From positions 124,001 to 188,000 of the forward strand of contig NZ_KE557314.1 in NCBI RefSeq assembly GCF_000442275.2: DNA of 64,000 nucleotides, read 5' to 3'. The first letter of the stretch is position 1; each line of letters opens with the position of its first letter. The DNA comes from Litoreibacter arenae DSM 19593. GTDB lineage: Bacteria > Pseudomonadota > Alphaproteobacteria > Rhodobacterales > Rhodobacteraceae. The notes below the pieces were generated by a model. That model was not told where the DNA came from. It did not search any database and saw only the letters and a program-made list of their open reading frames with translations. Below are positions 36,130-45,284 of this stretch, piece by piece. The position numbers and the translations under genes were made by a program.

Positions 36130-36289
36130 GGACATTCCTTTCTTGCGGCCAGCGCAACTCTGTTTGCCAGGTCACCGGGCAATTTCCGGCCGTGTATGTG
36201 AAGCCTATATCTGGCTTACGTAGGGTACACAAAGGCATAGCGTGTCGCACATTTCGATTTTCTACAAGACCTAGCTTCGCCGAACGACC

Positions 36290-37117
36290 TCAGCCAGCTT
36301 GAAAACGCGTCGGTTCCCACGCTTGGGTTTGCCACGGGGCCGCTACAGTCGGAACACCAAACAAATAACCCTGCAAGCAATCCAAACCGTTCTCGGCAAG
36401 GTATCTCGCTTCCTGAGGGCGCTCGACACCTTCCGCCACAGTGAACATATCAAATTGGCGAGCGATAGAGACCAAGGCCTGCATCAAAACCTGATTGTCG
36501 GCGTCTTCATGAATGTTGCGGGCAAAGCTCGTGTCGATCTTGACCAGGTCGAAATAGAAGTCCTTGAAATGCCTGAATGCCGTATAGCCTGCGCCGAAAT
36601 CGTCCAAGGCGAAGGATATTCCGCGTCGCTGCATGCGTGTCATGAAATCTGAGACCAGATCCGGCATAAGCAGCGCCGAAGATTCGGTGATCTCGATGAT
36701 CAGCCGCTCCGCGATGGTTGGGTCCCGAAACAGCCCCCGTTCAAGTGCTGTTTCCCAATTCGGGTGGCCAATCGAGCGCGGTGACATGTTGATCGACAGC
36801 CTCAGCCCCGGCTCTTTGGCCAAGCTGGCGAGACCAAGTTCGATCGCCAGACAATCAACAACCCGCCCTTCGTCCCGCGCCTCAATGGTGCTGATAAAAT
36901 CTTTCGCCGGAATAACGCGGCCGGTTTCATCCAGGACGCGAATGAGCCCTTCGCAGAACGCCACGCGGGTCGTATGGCCAGATTGCACCACAGGCTGGTA
37001 GGCAAGCAATACCTGCTTGTTACGAAGCGCTGCGCGCACCATGTCCAGCACGTGCAGGTCCCGTTGGGATATTGCGGCGCTCAGCGGGCTATCTTCTGCG
37101 TTCAAGTGGGATGGCAT
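36290..37117 (-). CDS. EAL-domain cyclic-di-GMP phosphodiesterase
   Basis: A 275-residue protein made almost entirely of one EAL domain, with no sensory or GGDEF partner domain and no membrane helix. The catalytic set looks complete: EGLIR in the EAL position, NMSP with the metal-binding Asn, EITESS, DDFGAGYT, KIDTSF with the Lys, AEGVE and QGYLFG. So it should hydrolyse c-di-GMP in the cytoplasm. A perfect CtrA-type site lies 50 bases upstream of its start. The gene is transcribed alone, upstream of phaA with about 160 bases in between. Confidence 0.9.
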   Translation of the reverse strand: MPSHLNAEDSPLSAAISQRDLHVLDMVRAALRNKQVLLAYQPVVQSGHTTRVAFCEGLIRVLDETGRVIPAKDFISTIEARDEGRVVDCLAIELGLASLAKEPGLRLSINMSPRSIGHPNWETALERGLFRDPTIAERLIIEITESSALLMPDLVSDFMTRMQRRGISFALDDFGAGYTAFRHFKDFYFDLVKIDTSFARNIHEDADNQVLMQALVSIARQFDMFTVAEGVERPQEARYLAENGLDCLQGYLFGVPTVAAPWQTQAWEPTRFQAG

Positions 37118-37166
37118 TGGCTATTCTACTTTGCGATTTGATATCCAATAACTAGGGGTTCCGCGC

Positions 37167-37181
37167 TTAAACGCGGGTTAA
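37167..37181. promoter_or_regulatory. CtrA-type box upstream of the EAL gene
   Basis: TTAA-ACGCGGG-TTAA is an exact match to the alphaproteobacterial CtrA full site TTAA-N7-TTAA, centred about 57 bases before the EAL start codon, in a position to overlap a -35 region. It lies within the divergent spacer to tag, so either gene could be the target; the EAL gene is more likely because CtrA controls c-di-GMP genes in this group. It is flanked by CCGCG and CGCGG, which form a small dyad with the left half. Confidence 0.55.
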
Positions 37182-37254
37182 TGCTCCAATTTTGTTCCAA
37201 TTGAAGTAAATTAAGTATCAATAGGTTAAACCGCTGAATTCAGGAGGAAATGTG

Positions 37255-37827
37255 ATGAACGACAGATGTAGCTGGTGCGGGTCTGAAGAAATTTACGTCA
37301 ATTATCACGACACAGAGTGGGGCGTTCCGGAATATGACAGCCGCGCCTTGTGGGAAAAGCTGATCTTGGACGGGTTTCAGGCAGGGCTCAGCTGGATCAC
37401 CATCCTGAAAAAGCGCGACGCCTTCCGGCACGCTTTCGAAGGGTTCGATCCAAACGTTATCGCCAGTTGGGGCGAGCCCGAGATATCGCGATTACTAAAA
37501 GACGCAGGCATCGTGCGCCACCGCGGCAAGATAGAGGCGACCATCGGGAATGCGCGTGCGTGGCAGAAAATAGAGCAGCGAGAAGGGTTCGATACGTTCC
37601 TGTGGAAGTATTTCGACGGCACGCCGCTACAAAACGAATTCCGTACACTGGAAGAAGTGCCGGGCTTCACTCCGCTTAGCACGCAAATATCAAAAGACTT
37701 GAAGAAGGAGGGCTTCCGCTTTTGCGGCCCTACAATCGTCTACGCGTTCGCTCAAGCCTGCGGGTTGGTTAACGATCACTTGGTCACGTGCCCGCGCCAT
37801 ATGGAGGTGAAAAAGCTGGCCCGCTAG
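37255..37827 (+). CDS. tag: DNA-3-methyladenine glycosylase I
   Basis: Excises 3-methyladenine from alkylated DNA. The 190-residue protein has the zinc-snap ligands at both ends (RCSWCGS and YHDTEWG near the N terminus; TCPRHME near the C terminus) and the HhH-like core LILDGFQAGLSWITILKKRDAF, with the conserved catalytic-site Glu in that stretch's start region. AGGAGG at 37242-37247 lies 7 bases before the ATG at 37255. Its stop overlaps the end of the convergent gnd gene by 4 bases. Confidence 0.94.
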   Translation: MNDRCSWCGSEEIYVNYHDTEWGVPEYDSRALWEKLILDGFQAGLSWITILKKRDAFRHAFEGFDPNVIASWGEPEISRLLKDAGIVRHRGKIEATIGNARAWQKIEQREGFDTFLWKYFDGTPLQNEFRTLEEVPGFTPLSTQISKDLKKEGFRFCGPTIVYAFAQACGLVNDHLVTCPRHMEVKKLAR

Positions 37828-39230
37828 AGGCCCCAAGGGCCGTGATGTGCACCGTCCTTGTCAACGCGCTGAAAACTATGCGCGCCAAAGAAGTCACGCT
37901 GCGCTTGAATCATGTTGGCGGTGGATCGCCCTGTGCGCATGGCGTCGAAATAGCTCAAGCCCGCCGCCAGCGCCGGACTCTGCAATCCGTGAGAGACAGC
38001 GGTAGCCACGACCTTGCGCAAGGCAGGCGCGTTGGCTTCGATTAGTCCGGCGAAGAACGGGGAGAACATCAGATTGTCCTGCGGCGCGGCGGTCAGCGCC
38101 TCCGCCATGTCATTGAGCATGGTCGACCTGATGATGCAGCCCTCGCGCCAGACCCGCGCGATTTCCGGCATTGGCAGACCCCAGCCAAACTCTGCGCTTG
38201 CAGCGTTGAGCAGTTGGAAGCCCTGCGCATAGCACATGATCTTGCCTGCGATCAGAGCCTGTTCGAGATCGTCTCGGCTGAGTGCACCATCCGGTAACGC
38301 GACTGGGGACGCCCCAAACAGTGCTTCGCCACGCTCCCGCTCGGCCTTCAATGCGGACAGATTTCGCGCAGCGACTGCCGCCTCGATGACTGGAACCGGC
38401 GCCCCGAGGTGCTGAGCCTCAATCACCGTCCAACGCCCAGTGCCTTTTTGACCGGCACGATCCTGAATGATGTCCAGCACCGGCTTGCCGGTTTGATCGT
38501 CAGTCGCGGCCGCTACCTTTCCTGAAATCTCGATCAGGTAGGACTGCAACGGGCCGTCATTCCAAGCCTCGAAAGCGGCCGCGCAATCACTGGCCGATGC
38601 CCCCTGCCCGTCGCGCATAATGCCATAGATTTCCGCAATCATCTGCATGTCGGCATATTCGATGCCGTTGTGAACCGCCTTGACGAAATGGCCCGCCCCG
38701 CCTTCACCCATCCATGTCGCGCAAGGCGTGCCCTCGTAGTCGGCGGCGATTGCGGTCAGGATATGGGCGACGCGGTCCCATGCGTCCTTGCGCCCGCCGC
38801 CCATGATAGACGGGCCATGACGTGCGCCTTCCTCCCCACCGGACACACCGATGCCAAGGAACGGCACGCCGTCGGCTTCGGCCTGCGCTGCGCGCGCTTC
38901 GGTGTCCCGAAAGTTAGCGTTGCCCGCGTCGATGATAAGATCATCCTTGCCCAGCAGGGGTCGCAAAGCCGCGATTTGCTCGTCGACAGGTGCGCCTGCG
39001 GGCACCATCAAGATGATCGCCCGAGGCTCCGCAATGGACGCCACGAGGTCTTCCAGCGTCTTGCAGGGCGTTATGCGTTCGGCGAGGTCTCCGGCCTCTT
39101 CATGGAACTTTTGCGTGCGAGAGGACGTCCGGTTGAACACCGAGATCGCAAATCCTTTCTCCGCGATGTTGAGCGACAGCATCGCCCCCATCGTACCAAG
39201 GCCGATCAGGCCGATTTCAGATTTCGACAT
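37824..39230 (-). CDS. gnd: 6-phosphogluconate dehydrogenase (decarboxylating)
   Basis: Oxidative pentose phosphate pathway: 6-phosphogluconate to ribulose 5-phosphate with NADP. The 468-residue length is the standard long form. The N-terminal Rossmann motif is GLIGLGTMGAMLS. The substrate signature is VSGGEEGARHGPSIM near residue 127, and KAVHNGIEYADMQ with the catalytic Lys is near residue 183. GGGGAGGA lies 9 bases before the ATG. It is a single gene, divergent from the MATE gene. Confidence 0.96.
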   Translation of the reverse strand: MSKSEIGLIGLGTMGAMLSLNIAEKGFAISVFNRTSSRTQKFHEEAGDLAERITPCKTLEDLVASIAEPRAIILMVPAGAPVDEQIAALRPLLGKDDLIIDAGNANFRDTEARAAQAEADGVPFLGIGVSGGEEGARHGPSIMGGGRKDAWDRVAHILTAIAADYEGTPCATWMGEGGAGHFVKAVHNGIEYADMQMIAEIYGIMRDGQGASASDCAAAFEAWNDGPLQSYLIEISGKVAAATDDQTGKPVLDIIQDRAGQKGTGRWTVIEAQHLGAPVPVIEAAVAARNLSALKAERERGEALFGASPVALPDGALSRDDLEQALIAGKIMCYAQGFQLLNAASAEFGWGLPMPEIARVWREGCIIRSTMLNDMAEALTAAPQDNLMFSPFFAGLIEANAPALRKVVATAVSHGLQSPALAAGLSYFDAMRTGRSTANMIQAQRDFFGAHSFQRVDKDGAHHGPWGL

Positions 39231-39330
39231 TGCATTGTCCTCCCCGCTCTGGCTTCATCTGTTATCGCTATCGGCCCAACGCGTCAAACCCATGCCTGTC
39301 TTGCCCGGGTCGCGCTTGAAAGGAGCTTTC

Positions 39331-40692
39331 ATGCGCGACATCGACCTGACCGAAGGTCTGATCTCGAGTCATTTTAGAACTCTAGCGGTACCAGCCGCGC
39401 TTGGGATGTTATTCAGCACACTCTACAACGTGGTCGATGTCTACTTCGCCGGTCAGATTTCGACGCAGGCACAGGCCGGCTTGGCCATCGGCTTTCAAGC
39501 GTTCTTCATCATGATGTCGGTGGGTTTCGGCCTCGGGGCAGCCATGAGCGCGCTTGTAGGCAACGCTCGTGGAAAGAAGGATGACGCAGCCGCCAGCAAA
39601 CTGGCATCCCAAGGGATCAGCTTTGGCCTTGCCGCTGTGGTTCTACTGATGGCGGGTGCGATGTTTGCGGGGCCGAGCCTGATCGCGCTGGTGTCCGAGC
39701 CGGGCGCGTATCGAGACGCGGCCACCAACTACTTTTACTGGCTGATCTTTGCCCTGCCCGCGTTCCTGCTGGCCTACGGCGCGAACGGCATATTGCAGGC
39801 GCATGGTGACACTGTGTCGATGCAACGGGCGATGATGGTGGCCTTCCTCGCCAACGTTGGCCTGAACCCGCTGCTGATCTACGGCATCCCCGGCTTGCTT
39901 CCGGGCATGGGCCTGAATGGGATCGCCCTTGCGACGATCATAAGCCAGACGGGCGTGATGGTCTGGATACTCTATCAGGTCATGGGGCGACGGATTATGG
40001 AGGACTTCAACCTGACGTGGCTCAAGCCCAACTTGGCGAGCTACGCAGAAATAACTGCGCAGATGCTGCCGACGACAACGGCGATGATGGTGATGTTCGT
40101 CTCGGGATTTGTAGTTCAGTTTGCCCTGAAAGGCTTCGGCCCCGAAGCGATTGCGGCTTACGGCGTGGCGCTGCGGGTGGAGCAAATCCTGCTGCTGCCC
40201 GTTCTTGGCATGACCGGCGCGCTGCTGCCGATTGCTGCGCAAAACTACGGCGCGGGGCAATTCGACCGTGTGCGAGACGCGCTGTTCACATGCTGGAAGC
40301 TTGGCTTCGTAATGACCTTCGCGGCGTTCCCGATCCTCTGGTTTGCCTCACCAACCGTCGTGGCATTATTCAATGACGATCCGGAAGTGGTCCGCATCGG
40401 GGTGAGCTATCTGCGTATCGACGGGTTTATCTTCCCAGTCTACATGATGCTGTTTGCGATCAACTCGTTCTTGCAGGCGCTCAAGCGTCCGATCTGGACC
40501 CTGTGGATCAGCATTTACCGGCAAGGCTTCGGCGTTGCGTTCTTCATATGGGTCTACGTTGGCGTGTTCGGCATAGGGGTCTGGGGCGTGTGGATCGGAA
40601 TTGCGACCGCCGTCGTAAGCGGCTGGCTGATCGCGATCGTCGTAACCAAGCGCATCGCGGACCAGAAGATCGGCGGCCTTAGTCCTTCTTAG
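39331..40692 (+). CDS. MATE-family efflux transporter
   Basis: A 453-residue inner membrane protein with twelve helices in two MATE halves (LAVPAALGMLFSTLYNVVDVYFAGQIS at the start of the first; TTTAMMVMFVSGFVVQFALKGFG at the start of the second). Members export cationic drugs or metabolites in exchange for Na+ or H+. AAGGAG lies 7 bases before the ATG at 39331. The last 14 bases overlap the end of the convergent ccoS gene. Substrate unknown. Confidence 0.92.
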   Translation: MRDIDLTEGLISSHFRTLAVPAALGMLFSTLYNVVDVYFAGQISTQAQAGLAIGFQAFFIMMSVGFGLGAAMSALVGNARGKKDDAAASKLASQGISFGLAAVVLLMAGAMFAGPSLIALVSEPGAYRDAATNYFYWLIFALPAFLLAYGANGILQAHGDTVSMQRAMMVAFLANVGLNPLLIYGIPGLLPGMGLNGIALATIISQTGVMVWILYQVMGRRIMEDFNLTWLKPNLASYAEITAQMLPTTTAMMVMFVSGFVVQFALKGFGPEAIAAYGVALRVEQILLLPVLGMTGALLPIAAQNYGAGQFDRVRDALFTCWKLGFVMTFAAFPILWFASPTVVALFNDDPEVVRIGVSYLRIDGFIFPVYMMLFAINSFLQALKRPIWTLWISIYRQGFGVAFFIWVYVGVFGIGVWGVWIGIATAVVSGWLIAIVVTKRIADQKIGGLSPS

Positions 40693-40834
40693 GCTCGTCG
40701 TCGTCAAACAGAATGCGCGCGGCGTCCCCTTCGATGTCCTCGTACTGATTGTGCCGGACCGTCCACAAGAAGGCGACAATGCCCAGACCGCCGAGGATCA
40801 GGGATACGGGTATGAGGATGACGAGCACGTTCAT
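40679..40834 (-). CDS. ccoS: cbb3 oxidase maturation protein CcoS
   Basis: A 51-residue single-helix membrane protein needed for cofactor insertion into cbb3 oxidase. It starts MNVLVILIPVSLILGGLGI and continues FLWTVRHNQYEDIEGDAARIL, the CcoS signature, and ends in an acidic tail. The ATG overlaps the ccoI stop. It is the last gene of ccoG-ccoH-ccoI-ccoS and overlaps the convergent MATE gene by 14 bases. Confidence 0.93.
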   Translation of the reverse strand: MNVLVILIPVSLILGGLGIVAFLWTVRHNQYEDIEGDAARILFDDDEPKKD

Positions 40835-42990
40835 ACCCGCACCCTTAACGCATTGAGGATCACGAGGATAGAGGAGGTGGACATTGCAAGCGCCGCCATG
40901 AGCGGGCTTGCATACCCAGAAACGGCCAACGGCACCGCGACCGCGTTGTAGCAAACCGCGATCCCGAAGTTCTCGCGGATGCGGGCATGCGCCCGACGTG
41001 CGACCGTAAAAGCGTCCTGTATCGGAGCGAGCGAGCGGCCCAACAAGACGATGTCCGATGTGGCACGGGTCGCATCCACTCCCGATGCCGGAGAGATCGA
41101 CACAAACGCCTGCGCCATCGCCCCCATGTCGTTCAGACCGTCGCCGACCATCAGAACCTTCTTGCCGTCCTCCTGAAGCGCGGCGAGGCGGTCGATCTTG
41201 TCGGCTGGCAGCATACTTCCTGACGCGCGTTCCAACCCAAGTCTTTCACCCAACTGGCTTGCCGCAAACTCTGTGTCGCCAGACAGAAGTTCGACATAGA
41301 GCCCCTGCGCCTGCAAACCGTCGACCACCTCCTGTGCTCCGGGCCGCAGGGTTTCGTCGATCCGCAAGAGGTGCTCGGGCAGATCGCCCCGCTGAAACAC
41401 CGTACCGCCTTCTGCGCTACGCGACTTGCCAAGCCTTACGAGGTCCGCGCCATCGCGCCCGTAGACGCCATCGCTTGCCCGTTCGCTGATGTCGGTCAGA
41501 TCACTGGCGACGACACCCATCCCTTCAAGTGCTGATGCCAGCAAGCGCGAAACCGGATGGTCCGATATGCGACTTAGCGCCAACGCTGCTGCGCGGTCTT
41601 GCTCTGAAAGATCCTGCAGATCGGTCACGATCGGTGTGCCATCGGTGAGTGTGCCGGTCTTGTCGAAGACTGCGGCGTCGACTTCGGCCAAGCGTTCCAA
41701 GGCAGTGGCAGACTTGATCAGCAGCCCTTTCCGGAACAGGCTACCAGACGCTGCGGTGGTCACGGCAGGAACGGCCAGACCAAGAGCGCAGGGACAGGTG
41801 ATGATCAGGGTGGCAATCGCGATGTTGAGCGCGTAGCGGAGATCGCCTGTCGCAATGAACCAGCCGATGAATGCCAATGCCGCAACGCCGTGGACCAGGG
41901 GCGCATAGAGTTGCGCCGCTCGATCTGCGAGGGGCGTGTAGTGCGACCGCCCGCTTTCGGCGACGGCGACCATTTCGGCCATGCGCCGCAATGTGGTGTC
42001 CTGCCCGACGGCAGTTGCGCGGACGACGAGCGGGGCGGACAGGTTCACTTCGCCGGACACCACCTTGTTGCCGACATCTGCCGCGACGGGCAGGCTCTCG
42101 CCTGTCAGAAGGGAGCGATCCAACTGCGAACGTCCGGTCTCGATGACACCGTCGACAGGGACGCGCCCGCCTGCCGGAACCTGCACCAGGTCACCGACGA
42201 CGATCTCTGCCGATTTGACACGAACGGGATTGCCATCGCGAATACAGGTCGCGGAGGGAACCTCCAGAGCTGCCAGTTCCTGCGCCGCGGACCGCGCCGC
42301 CGCACGGGTGCGGTGGTCGAGGTAGCGCCCGATAAGCAGGAAGAAGGTGAGCGAGAGCGCCGCATCGAAATACGCCTCTTCGCCTCCAGCCATGGTCTCG
42401 TAAAGCGAAAGGCCGGATGCAAGAAGGATCGCAAGCGATATCGGCACTTCCATATTCACCCGACCGACTCGGACGACAGAGAGCGCCGATACAAAGAATG
42501 GACGCGCAGAAAAAGCCACGGCGGGCAAAGCGATGATCGCGGATATCCAGTGGAACAAGTCGCGCGTCGCGTCAGCGGCGCCGGCCCATACTGCGACCGA
42601 CAAGATCATCACGTTCATCATCGCGAAGCCCGCGACCGCCAAACGCAGCAGCAGGCCGCGCCCCACGGGGTCGCCTTCGGCTGCACGTAAAGTGTCGGTA
42701 TCCAGCGGTAAGGCTTCAAAACCCAACCCCAGCAAGGCGTTTATCAGCGCATCTTCATCAGCATCGCCGCGCGTTTGTACGGTGACCCGTTTGAGGCTGA
42801 GGTTAACGCGGGCGTCGAGAACATCCGGCAATTTGGCCAAGCCACGCTCGACCCCGACGACACATGCTGCACAATGAATGCCCGGCAAAGATATGGAGAT
42901 GCTGTCCGCAGCCGATGCGGCAGGCGAGCTGCGCGCGTGCTCGGCAGCGAGCGGAGCGCCCGCGCAGCCTGGACAGCTCATCACGCTCAT
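40831..42990 (-). CDS. ccoI: Copper-translocating P-type ATPase CcoI (FixI)
   Basis: A 719-residue P1B-type ATPase that provides copper for cbb3 oxidase. The N terminus has an extra CPGC pair (residues 6-9) and then an HMA domain with GIHCAACV near residue 38. The membrane metal site is TCPCALGLAVP near residue 400; the TGES loop, the phosphorylation site DKTGTLTDG, and GDGLNDMGAMA follow in order. It overlaps ccoH and ccoS by 4 bases on each side, so the genes are translationally coupled. Confidence 0.96.
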   Translation of the reverse strand: MSVMSCPGCAGAPLAAEHARSSPAASAADSISISLPGIHCAACVVGVERGLAKLPDVLDARVNLSLKRVTVQTRGDADEDALINALLGLGFEALPLDTDTLRAAEGDPVGRGLLLRLAVAGFAMMNVMILSVAVWAGAADATRDLFHWISAIIALPAVAFSARPFFVSALSVVRVGRVNMEVPISLAILLASGLSLYETMAGGEEAYFDAALSLTFFLLIGRYLDHRTRAAARSAAQELAALEVPSATCIRDGNPVRVKSAEIVVGDLVQVPAGGRVPVDGVIETGRSQLDRSLLTGESLPVAADVGNKVVSGEVNLSAPLVVRATAVGQDTTLRRMAEMVAVAESGRSHYTPLADRAAQLYAPLVHGVAALAFIGWFIATGDLRYALNIAIATLIITCPCALGLAVPAVTTAASGSLFRKGLLIKSATALERLAEVDAAVFDKTGTLTDGTPIVTDLQDLSEQDRAAALALSRISDHPVSRLLASALEGMGVVASDLTDISERASDGVYGRDGADLVRLGKSRSAEGGTVFQRGDLPEHLLRIDETLRPGAQEVVDGLQAQGLYVELLSGDTEFAASQLGERLGLERASGSMLPADKIDRLAALQEDGKKVLMVGDGLNDMGAMAQAFVSISPASGVDATRATSDIVLLGRSLAPIQDAFTVARRAHARIRENFGIAVCYNAVAVPLAVSGYASPLMAALAMSTSSILVILNALRVRV

Positions 42991-43439
42991 CGTTTAGCCA
43001 CAAAAGGAATTCGTTGCTCGAACATCGTCCCGTCTTCGGCCACGGCCTTCAGACGAAGGTTCCAGTTTCCCGGCTCCAGATCGACGGAGACGACATGCGC
43101 TGCCCCATCGAACACGAACACCGGGCTCTGGTCCTGGCTGATATTGGTCGCACGCCCCAGCGTTGCGTCGATTGAGGTCGGGATCACCGGACCAACCGAG
43201 TCGTGAATGTCGAGGCGAAGTTTCCCGTTCTCATATCCGGCCGAGACGTCCCACCCCAATGCCAGTTGCGCAGCGCGGCGCGCGTCGAAGCTTTGACTGG
43301 CAACATAGGAGTTCTTCACCTCAAGCCCCGGGAAGGTCCGGATTGCTTGAGTGGCCAGTGTCAGGTTCACCCCGATGATGATGCTGAATCCCACCGCGAA
43401 CATTGCGAAAACATGGATGCCTTTTATTTCCCGGCTCAT
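42987..43439 (-). CDS. ccoH: cbb3 oxidase assembly protein CcoH (FixH)
   Basis: A 150-residue protein with one N-terminal helix (GIHVFAMFAVGFSIIIGVNL) and a periplasmic FixH domain beginning NSYVASQSFDARRAAQLALGW, the family signature. It takes part in assembly of cbb3 oxidase with CcoI. It overlaps ccoG and ccoI by 4 bases each. Confidence 0.94.
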   Translation of the reverse strand: MSREIKGIHVFAMFAVGFSIIIGVNLTLATQAIRTFPGLEVKNSYVASQSFDARRAAQLALGWDVSAGYENGKLRLDIHDSVGPVIPTSIDATLGRATNISQDQSPVFVFDGAAHVVSVDLEPGNWNLRLKAVAEDGTMFEQRIPFVAKR

Positions 43440-44857
43440 TGGTCAGCTCCCGTTCCGTTGAATATGGAGTTGGTATAGGCCCGTTCGCCTGAAATCAAAT
43501 CTTCGACCCAGAAACGAAGTTCGGTGCGTCCCGCGGTCGCCGCCGGATCGCCACGACGGGCGGTTACGTAGACACGCTGCAATTTGGTCTCATTGGCAGG
43601 AACGACGACGGTGACATCATCAGTGCCTTCCAGATTGATCCGCAGCAACTCTTCCGAGGTCAGCGACATATGGAATTCCCGGTCATCGGCATGCTTGTTC
43701 AGCAACCGAATGTCGTATGCGTTCCGAATGGAGCCATCCGACATCGTGACAAAGGTCGGGTTTCGTACCGGTGATACCGTCATGTCGATCTCGGACCGGA
43801 TGAACAGCGCAAAGATCAGACCGAAACCGATCAGTGACCACAGGAACGTATAGACCAGCGTGCGCGGGCGCAGGATGTGCTTCCAGATCGGCTTTGCCTT
43901 GCCGCCCGACCGCTCCAAAGGCTCGTCCGAGAGGGCGAGGTAGTCGATCAAGCCGCGTGGTTTGCCGATTTTCTCCATGACATCGTCGCAGGCGTCGATG
44001 CACAGGGCGCAGGTGATGCACTCCATCTGCTGCCCGTCGCGAATGTCGATGCCCATCGGACACACGTTCACGCAGGCCATGCAGTCGATACAGTCGCCGG
44101 TCGTGCCCTCGTGCTTCTTGCCACGCGGCTCTCCGCGCCACTCCCGGTAGCCGACGGTAATGGTATCCTCGTCCATCATCGCACCCTGAATGCGAGGCCA
44201 TGGGCACATGTAGATGCAGACCTGCTCTCGCATGAAACCGCCAAAGATGAACGTCGTGGCGGTCAGCACGCCAATGGTCGCGTAGGCCACGGGGTGCGCG
44301 TTGAGTGTGAAAAGGTCTACTGCAAGCCTTGGCGCATCGGTGAAATAGAACACCCAAGCCCCGCCGGTGGCGATCGCAATCAGCAGCCAAACCGTCCACT
44401 TGGTGATCCTAAGCCTCCATTTCTTGAAGTCCCACTTGGCCTTCCACAAGCGCACACGGGCATTTCGGTCGCCCTCTATCCAGCGCTCCACAAGGATGAA
44501 CAGATCGGTCCACACCGTTTGCGGGCAAGCGTAGCCGCACCAGACCCGCCCCAAAGCAGAGGTAAACAGGAACAACCCGAGCCCCGCCATGATGAGAAGA
44601 CCGGCCACAAAGTAGAATTCGTGCGGCCATATCTCGATCCAGAAAAAATAGAACCGCCGCCCTGCAAGATCGACCAAAACTGCCTGATCCGGCAAATTGG
44701 GGCCGCGATCCCAACGGATCCATGGGGTGAGGTAGTAGATGCCCAAGGTAACCGCCATGATCCACCATTTGAACGTGCGGAAGAACCCTGACACGCGGCG
44801 CGGGAAAATAGGCTCCTGCGCAGCATAAAGGGAAGGCGGGTTATTGGCATCGTTCAT
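43436..44857 (-). CDS. ccoG: Ferredoxin-like membrane protein CcoG (RdxB/FixG)
   Basis: A 473-residue inner membrane protein, a cupric reductase type needed in cbb3 copper supply. It has about five helices (first at FKWWIMAVTLGIYYLTPWI), the YACPQTVWTDLF and CIYMCPWPRIQGAM segments with paired Cys, and a two-cluster ferredoxin site CIDCMACVNVCPMG plus CITCALCIDACD near residues 265-310. The C-terminal part is a periplasmic immunoglobulin-like domain. The ATG at 44857 gives the family N terminus (MNDANNPPSLYAAQEPIFPR); an FNR-type box lies 67 bases upstream. Confidence 0.95.
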   Translation of the reverse strand: MNDANNPPSLYAAQEPIFPRRVSGFFRTFKWWIMAVTLGIYYLTPWIRWDRGPNLPDQAVLVDLAGRRFYFFWIEIWPHEFYFVAGLLIMAGLGLFLFTSALGRVWCGYACPQTVWTDLFILVERWIEGDRNARVRLWKAKWDFKKWRLRITKWTVWLLIAIATGGAWVFYFTDAPRLAVDLFTLNAHPVAYATIGVLTATTFIFGGFMREQVCIYMCPWPRIQGAMMDEDTITVGYREWRGEPRGKKHEGTTGDCIDCMACVNVCPMGIDIRDGQQMECITCALCIDACDDVMEKIGKPRGLIDYLALSDEPLERSGGKAKPIWKHILRPRTLVYTFLWSLIGFGLIFALFIRSEIDMTVSPVRNPTFVTMSDGSIRNAYDIRLLNKHADDREFHMSLTSEELLRINLEGTDDVTVVVPANETKLQRVYVTARRGDPAATAGRTELRFWVEDLISGERAYTNSIFNGTGADQ

Positions 44858-45284
44858 GTCAGAATCGTCCGAAATTATTCTCTGTTTGCGGCTTGTAGTT
44901 GCATCGCTGCCCGTTGAAGGTCCTTGACCCAGATCAAGCACCATTGGCGTGATTGGCCCTCTACAGGCCTCTTGCCTGAGCTGATCTTTGCAGGGCAAAA
45001 GCGTTTTGGCACGTCATTACGTGTGTGCGTAAGCTAGGTTCCTATCACCTGTGGAAGTATATGGCAGACTGTCACACCTTGTTGCTACAGATGAACGATT
45101 TCTGGAGCACGTCCACCGCCTATGCTAATGCTGGTGGCGTCAAATGGGATCGGGTACTTTGTGGTAACAGCCATTTCCCGTAATTGGGGTCCAAAATGAT
45201 CTGCAACCGTAGTCTAAAACCGGCTTTCTAATTTCTAAATGCCCAAATCTGGTGCCGTGCCACAACACATGAAAGTGAACGTCG
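44858..45284. other. Divergent spacer between ccoG and rsgA
   Basis: About 430 bases without a convincing gene. The ccoG-proximal part holds the FNR-type box at 44924-44937. I could not identify a defined promoter, repeat or small RNA in the rsgA-proximal part; the region around 45011-45035 has several ACGT/CGT repeats without symmetry. Some minus-strand frame stays open upstream of ccoG to 44998 but has no ribosome binding site and passes through the FNR box. Confidence 0.5.
44924..44937. promoter_or_regulatory. FNR-type box upstream of ccoGHIS
   Basis: TTGAC-CCAG-ATCAA matches the FNR consensus TTGAT-N4-ATCAA with one mismatch. A class II activated promoter would start transcription near 44889, giving a 31-base leader for ccoG. 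FnrL, encoded 6 kb away, is the likely ligand. Confidence 0.75.

Noticed and set aside
34909-36201. Plus-strand open frame of about 430 codons opposite phaA
   Set aside because: phaA is unmistakable on the other strand. The frame also crosses the phaA start region and has no family features.
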